Below are positions 6,541-7,667 of a stretch of 7,667 bases of DNA, one piece after another. The stretch is taken from assembly GCA_002793885.1 (NCBI GenBank), contig PFEG01000047.1, positions 1 to 7,667 on the forward strand. The letters are read 5' to 3'. How positions within the stretch are numbered: the stretch's first letter is position 1; each line of letters starts with the position of its first letter. The notes beneath the pieces are model-generated. The model saw only the letters and a list, made by a program, of their open reading frames with translations, was not told the origin of the DNA and ran no database searches. This DNA is from Candidatus Saccharibacteria bacterium CG10_big_fil_rev_8_21_14_0_10_47_8. Lineage in GTDB: Bacteria > Patescibacteriota > Saccharimonadia > Saccharimonadales > UBA10212. Made by a program: the position numbers and the translations under genes.

Positions 6541-6549
6541 TGATATAAT
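6541..6549 (+). promoter_or_regulatory. Extended -10 promoter of tRNA-Gly(UCC)
   Basis: TGATATAAT (6541-6549) is a perfect extended -10 (TGnTATAAT), inside the same 14-mer AAACTGATATAATT found before tRNA-Arg(UCG). No good -35 is seen at 16-18 bases upstream. It starts 3 bases after the stop codon of the fragment at 6191-6538. The predicted transcription start is near 6556, leaving a leader of about 39 bases that includes a weak AAGCC/GGCTT hairpin before the tRNA. The tRNA-Arg(UCU) gene downstream may be co-transcribed. Confidence 0.7.
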
Positions 6550-6594
6550 TTACCTCTGTTAAGTTTGAAGCCTAACTTCGGCTTAGCAGAGTGG

Positions 6595-6669
6595 GCGGGA
6601 TTCGTATATCGGCTAATATATCAGTTTTCCAAACTGAGGAGACCGGTTCGACTCCGGTATCCCGCACCA
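6595..6669 (+). tRNA. tRNA-Gly (anticodon UCC)
   Basis: A complete cloverleaf. The acceptor arm GCGGGAT pairs with ATCCCGC, the anticodon loop is TTTCCAA (anticodon TCC) with stem TCAGT/ACTGA, and the T arm is ACCGGTTCGACTCCGGT. A discriminator A and an encoded CCA follow (6667-6669). It reads GGA/GGG glycine codons. It has its own strong extended -10 promoter. Confidence 0.97.
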
Positions 6670-6686
6670 CGCTTTGCTAAAACAAA

Positions 6687-6803
6687 ACATTTAACAATTA
6701 CCGATTTACCATTTACCAATTATTTTTCATTTAGCATTTGTCTAATCTGAAAAATGACAGTTGGTAAATAAATGTGAATTGTGAATTGAAAAATGTAAAA
6801 TGC
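6687..6803. repeat. AT-rich degenerate heptamer repeats forming a long imperfect inverted repeat
   Basis: The spacer between the two tRNA genes is built of 7-base units. The left half reads ACATTTA, ACAATTA, CCGATTT, ACCATTT, ACCAATT, ATTTTTC, ATTTAGC, ATTTGTC in register from 6687 to 6742. The right half has TGTGAAT twice in tandem (6773-6786), then TGAAAAA and TGTAAAA. The halves are roughly inverse complements, anchored by TTTACCAA (6712-6719) and TTGGTAAA (6761-6768). A TAAAAT at 6796-6801 could be a -10 for tRNA-Arg(UCU), but no matching -35 is clear. Confidence 0.7.
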
Positions 6804-6822
6804 TTTTTGCAAAGCAAAAAGC
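6802..6822. repeat. Perfect 9-bp stem-triloop palindrome before tRNA-Arg(UCU)
   Basis: GCTTTTTGC (6802-6810) and GCAAAAAGC (6814-6822) are exact inverse complements around the loop AAA. It ends 3 bases before the tRNA 5' end. It has no T tail of the intrinsic-terminator kind. It could act as a leader structure guiding 5' processing, or be one copy of the triloop palindromes scattered through this window. Confidence 0.8.
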
Positions 6823-6825
6823 TGT

Positions 6826-6902
6826 GCCCCGGTAGCTCAGCGGATTAGAGCGAGTGGCTTCTATCCATTAGGTCGGGGGTTCGAATCCCTCCCGGGGCAC
6901 CA
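6826..6902 (+). tRNA. tRNA-Arg (anticodon UCU)
   Basis: A complete cloverleaf. The acceptor arm GCCCCGG pairs with CCGGGGC, the D arm contains GCTCAGCGGATTAGAGC, the anticodon loop is CTTCTAT (anticodon TCT at 6860-6862), and the T arm carries GGGTTCGAATCCC. A discriminator A and an encoded CCA follow (6900-6902). It reads AGA/AGG arginine codons. Its 3' 35 bases are also read, on the opposite strand, as the final codons of a serine recombinase, so it is the likely chromosomal attachment site of an integrated element. The tRNA itself looks intact. Confidence 0.97.
6868..6902. other. Probable attachment-site core in the 3' part of tRNA-Arg(UCU)
   Basis: The recombinase gene ends inside the tRNA. 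Its last ten codons (VPREGFEPPT) and stop are the antisense of the T arm, acceptor arm and CCA. This is the arrangement expected when an element carries the tRNA 3' end as part of its attachment site and has inserted there. The other junction, with a repeated copy of the tRNA 3' end, would lie outside the window. Confidence 0.5.
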
Positions 6903-7667
6903 AGATTGGACTTTTTAATTTTTCTGACGGCCGCGCAGCGGCCGAAAAAAGGGCGGCGCGGAGCGCCGACCAATGGTTTTTCTGGGGGGAATAAGAAAAT
7001 GCGCGCGGCTTTAACCGCGCTTTCTTGTTTGATAAAAAGAGGTTCAATCCTTCAATTTGCAATAATGCTTGCTTCATCGCCACTGGCTCGCAGCTTATGG
7101 CGATTTTACTGATTGAACTAGCGAAGCTAATCCAGTTTCGCATAGGTTCAATCCAAGAATTGCTAGCAAGCGTTAGCTTGCTAACTTTTTCTTCCAGTGA
7201 CTTCTTTTCGGACATTAACTTGGCTTGCTTGGCACGGTAAGTTTGTTGGTCAATGTCCTGATCTAAATAACCATCTAAGAGTCGCTGGAGCTTGCTTTGC
7301 AAGCTAGCAATTCTAGCTTCGGCGTTAGCGATAAAGTCTTTGCTGGCTTCGCTAGCTTTTTGTTCGTCTTTCGCTAGCATTGTTTCAAGTTTGCTAGCCC
7401 ATGCCGTAGGCATGGCATAGTCCGCTAGCAAGCTAGCTAGTTGATTAGCTAGCTTATTTTGCGTTATTGCTGGTTCTAAACATCTAAAATCTTTGCGCTT
7501 TTTGGTGCAACGATAGTAAATATATTCATGAACATTGCCATTCTTTTGATGTTTAACTTTCTTTTCGGCGGTAACGCTCAAGCCACAATTACCGCAGCTC
7601 AGCAAACCGCAAAAGACTTGCGGCTTGATTGTACTTTTCTGCTTGTGGCCGCGTTTAGCGGCTACCG
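6868..7667 (-). CDS. Large serine recombinase, C-terminal part (5' end beyond window)
   Basis: The frame is open to the right edge, so the TTG at 7603-7605 is only internal. Residues encoded before it (KPQVFCGLLSCGNCG) continue a recombinase zinc-ribbon. Visible are the Cys4 zinc ribbon (CGNC, then YYRC and RCLEP, between about 7480 and 7596), followed by a long coiled coil rich in Lys, Glu, Leu, Ala and Ser (about 7150-7450), as in the C-terminal half of large serine integrases. The catalytic resolvase domain and its Ser would lie to the right. Unusual points: the coding strand holds eight GCTAGC palindromes, two GC-rich hairpins lie in the last 110 bases, and the final ten codons are antisense tRNA-Arg(UCU). 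The last 30-40 residues (after about SYSPQKNHW) look like non-domain sequence contributed by these elements. The likely role is integration and excision of an element attached at the tRNA. Stop TAA at 6868-6870. Confidence 0.85.
   Translation of the reverse strand, partial: VAAKRGHKQKSTIKPQVFCGLLSCGNCGLSVTAEKKVKHQKNGNVHEYIYYRCTKKRKDFRCLEPAITQNKLANQLASLLADYAMPTAWASKLETMLAKDEQKASEASKDFIANAEARIASLQSKLQRLLDGYLDQDIDQQTYRAKQAKLMSEKKSLEEKVSKLTLASNSWIEPMRNWISFASSISKIAISCEPVAMKQALLQIEGLNLFLSNKKARLKPRAFSYSPQKNHWSALRAALFSAAARPSEKLKSPILVPREGFEPPT
6928..6968. repeat. Two adjacent GC-rich stem-triloops with an A/T tract between
   Basis: CGGCCGC / loop GCA / GCGGCCG (6928-6944) is followed by A6 (6945-6950) and then CGGCGC / loop GGA / GCGCCG (6954-6968). 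On the minus strand the second hairpin followed by T6 has the shape of an intrinsic terminator. However, it lies about 80 bases before the recombinase stop codon and is read through as sense codons in that frame. Confidence 0.75.
7162..7453. repeat. Cluster of eight GCTAGC palindromes and associated hairpins
   Basis: GCTAGC occurs at 7162, 7303, 7351, 7373, 7393, 7424, 7432 and 7448, and I saw none elsewhere in the window. About 0.07 are expected by chance in 292 bases. The copies fall in two reading frames of the recombinase: five encode Ala-Ser and three lie across Leu-Ala. Codon or amino-acid bias alone does not explain that. The 10-mer GCTAGCAAGC occurs at 7162 and 7424, and GCAAGCTAGC at 7299 and 7428. 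Hairpins in the same stretch: TAGCAAGC/GCTTGCTA (7164-7183, loop GTTA), AGCTTGC/GCAAGCT (7289-7305, loop TTT) and CCATGCC/GGCATGG (7399-7415, loop GTA). Confidence 0.85.

Noticed and set aside
6687..6803. CRISPR array
   Set aside because: The 7-base units are degenerate and contiguous, with no constant repeat of 20 bases or more, no spacers, and no cas genes nearby.
6928..6950. Intrinsic terminator for tRNA-Arg(UCU) on the plus strand
   Set aside because: The GC hairpin is followed by A6, not T, on the plus strand, so it does not have terminator polarity for the tRNA.
7603..7605. TTG as the true start of the recombinase
   Set aside because: The frame continues open to the window edge, and the upstream residues extend the zinc-ribbon region. 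This is an internal codon of a truncated gene.

Overview
The window looks like part of a Candidate Phyla Radiation (Patescibacteria) genome, most likely Candidatus Saccharibacteria (TM7). The clues are a MurA with an N-terminal Cro/C1 helix-turn-helix, a BcsA/PgaC-like family 2 glycosyltransferase of the type I associate with that group, a large serine recombinase whose 3' end runs into a tRNA gene, moderate GC, dense packing and standard stop codons (TGA is used as a stop). This placement comes from family knowledge and sequence look only; no search was run.

Layout, left to right. (1) tRNA-Arg(UCG), minus strand, with its promoter embedded in the end of the upstream gene. (2) A minus-strand HTH protein with a DUF3467-like tail, divergent from murB. 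The gap between them holds an 81-base element: a perfect 18-bp inverted repeat enclosing two small hairpins. (3) murB (plus) converges on glyA (minus) across a heptamer-rich imperfect hairpin. (4) glyA diverges from an HTH-MurA fusion (plus). (5) murA converges, with 5 bases between stops, on a membrane GT2 glycosyltransferase (minus). (6) The 5' end of the GT2 gene abuts, head to head, a C-terminal fragment of a carbohydrate-binding-like protein on the plus strand. Both lack their expected N-termini, so this looks like a deletion or misassembly junction. (7) tRNA-Gly(UCC), an AT-rich spacer of degenerate heptamers, and tRNA-Arg(UCU). (8) The C-terminal part of a large serine recombinase (minus), open to the right edge. 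Its last codons are read from the antisense strand of tRNA-Arg(UCU), which is therefore the likely attachment site of an integrated element extending off the right side.

Functionally the left and centre are housekeeping: MurA and MurB catalyse the two committed steps to UDP-MurNAc, GlyA supplies glycine and one-carbon units, and the GT2 probably makes a surface polysaccharide. Three genes (HTH-DUF3467, murB, HTH-murA) have a -10 box 8 to 9 bases before the start codon and no Shine-Dalgarno sequence, consistent with leaderless mRNAs. glyA has a short leader with a ribosome binding site. No stretch longer than 300 bases lacks a gene. The least-explained material is repeat structure: the 81-base three-way-junction element, many stem-triloop palindromes, heptamer-period inverted repeats, and eight GCTAGC palindromes packed into the recombinase gene.
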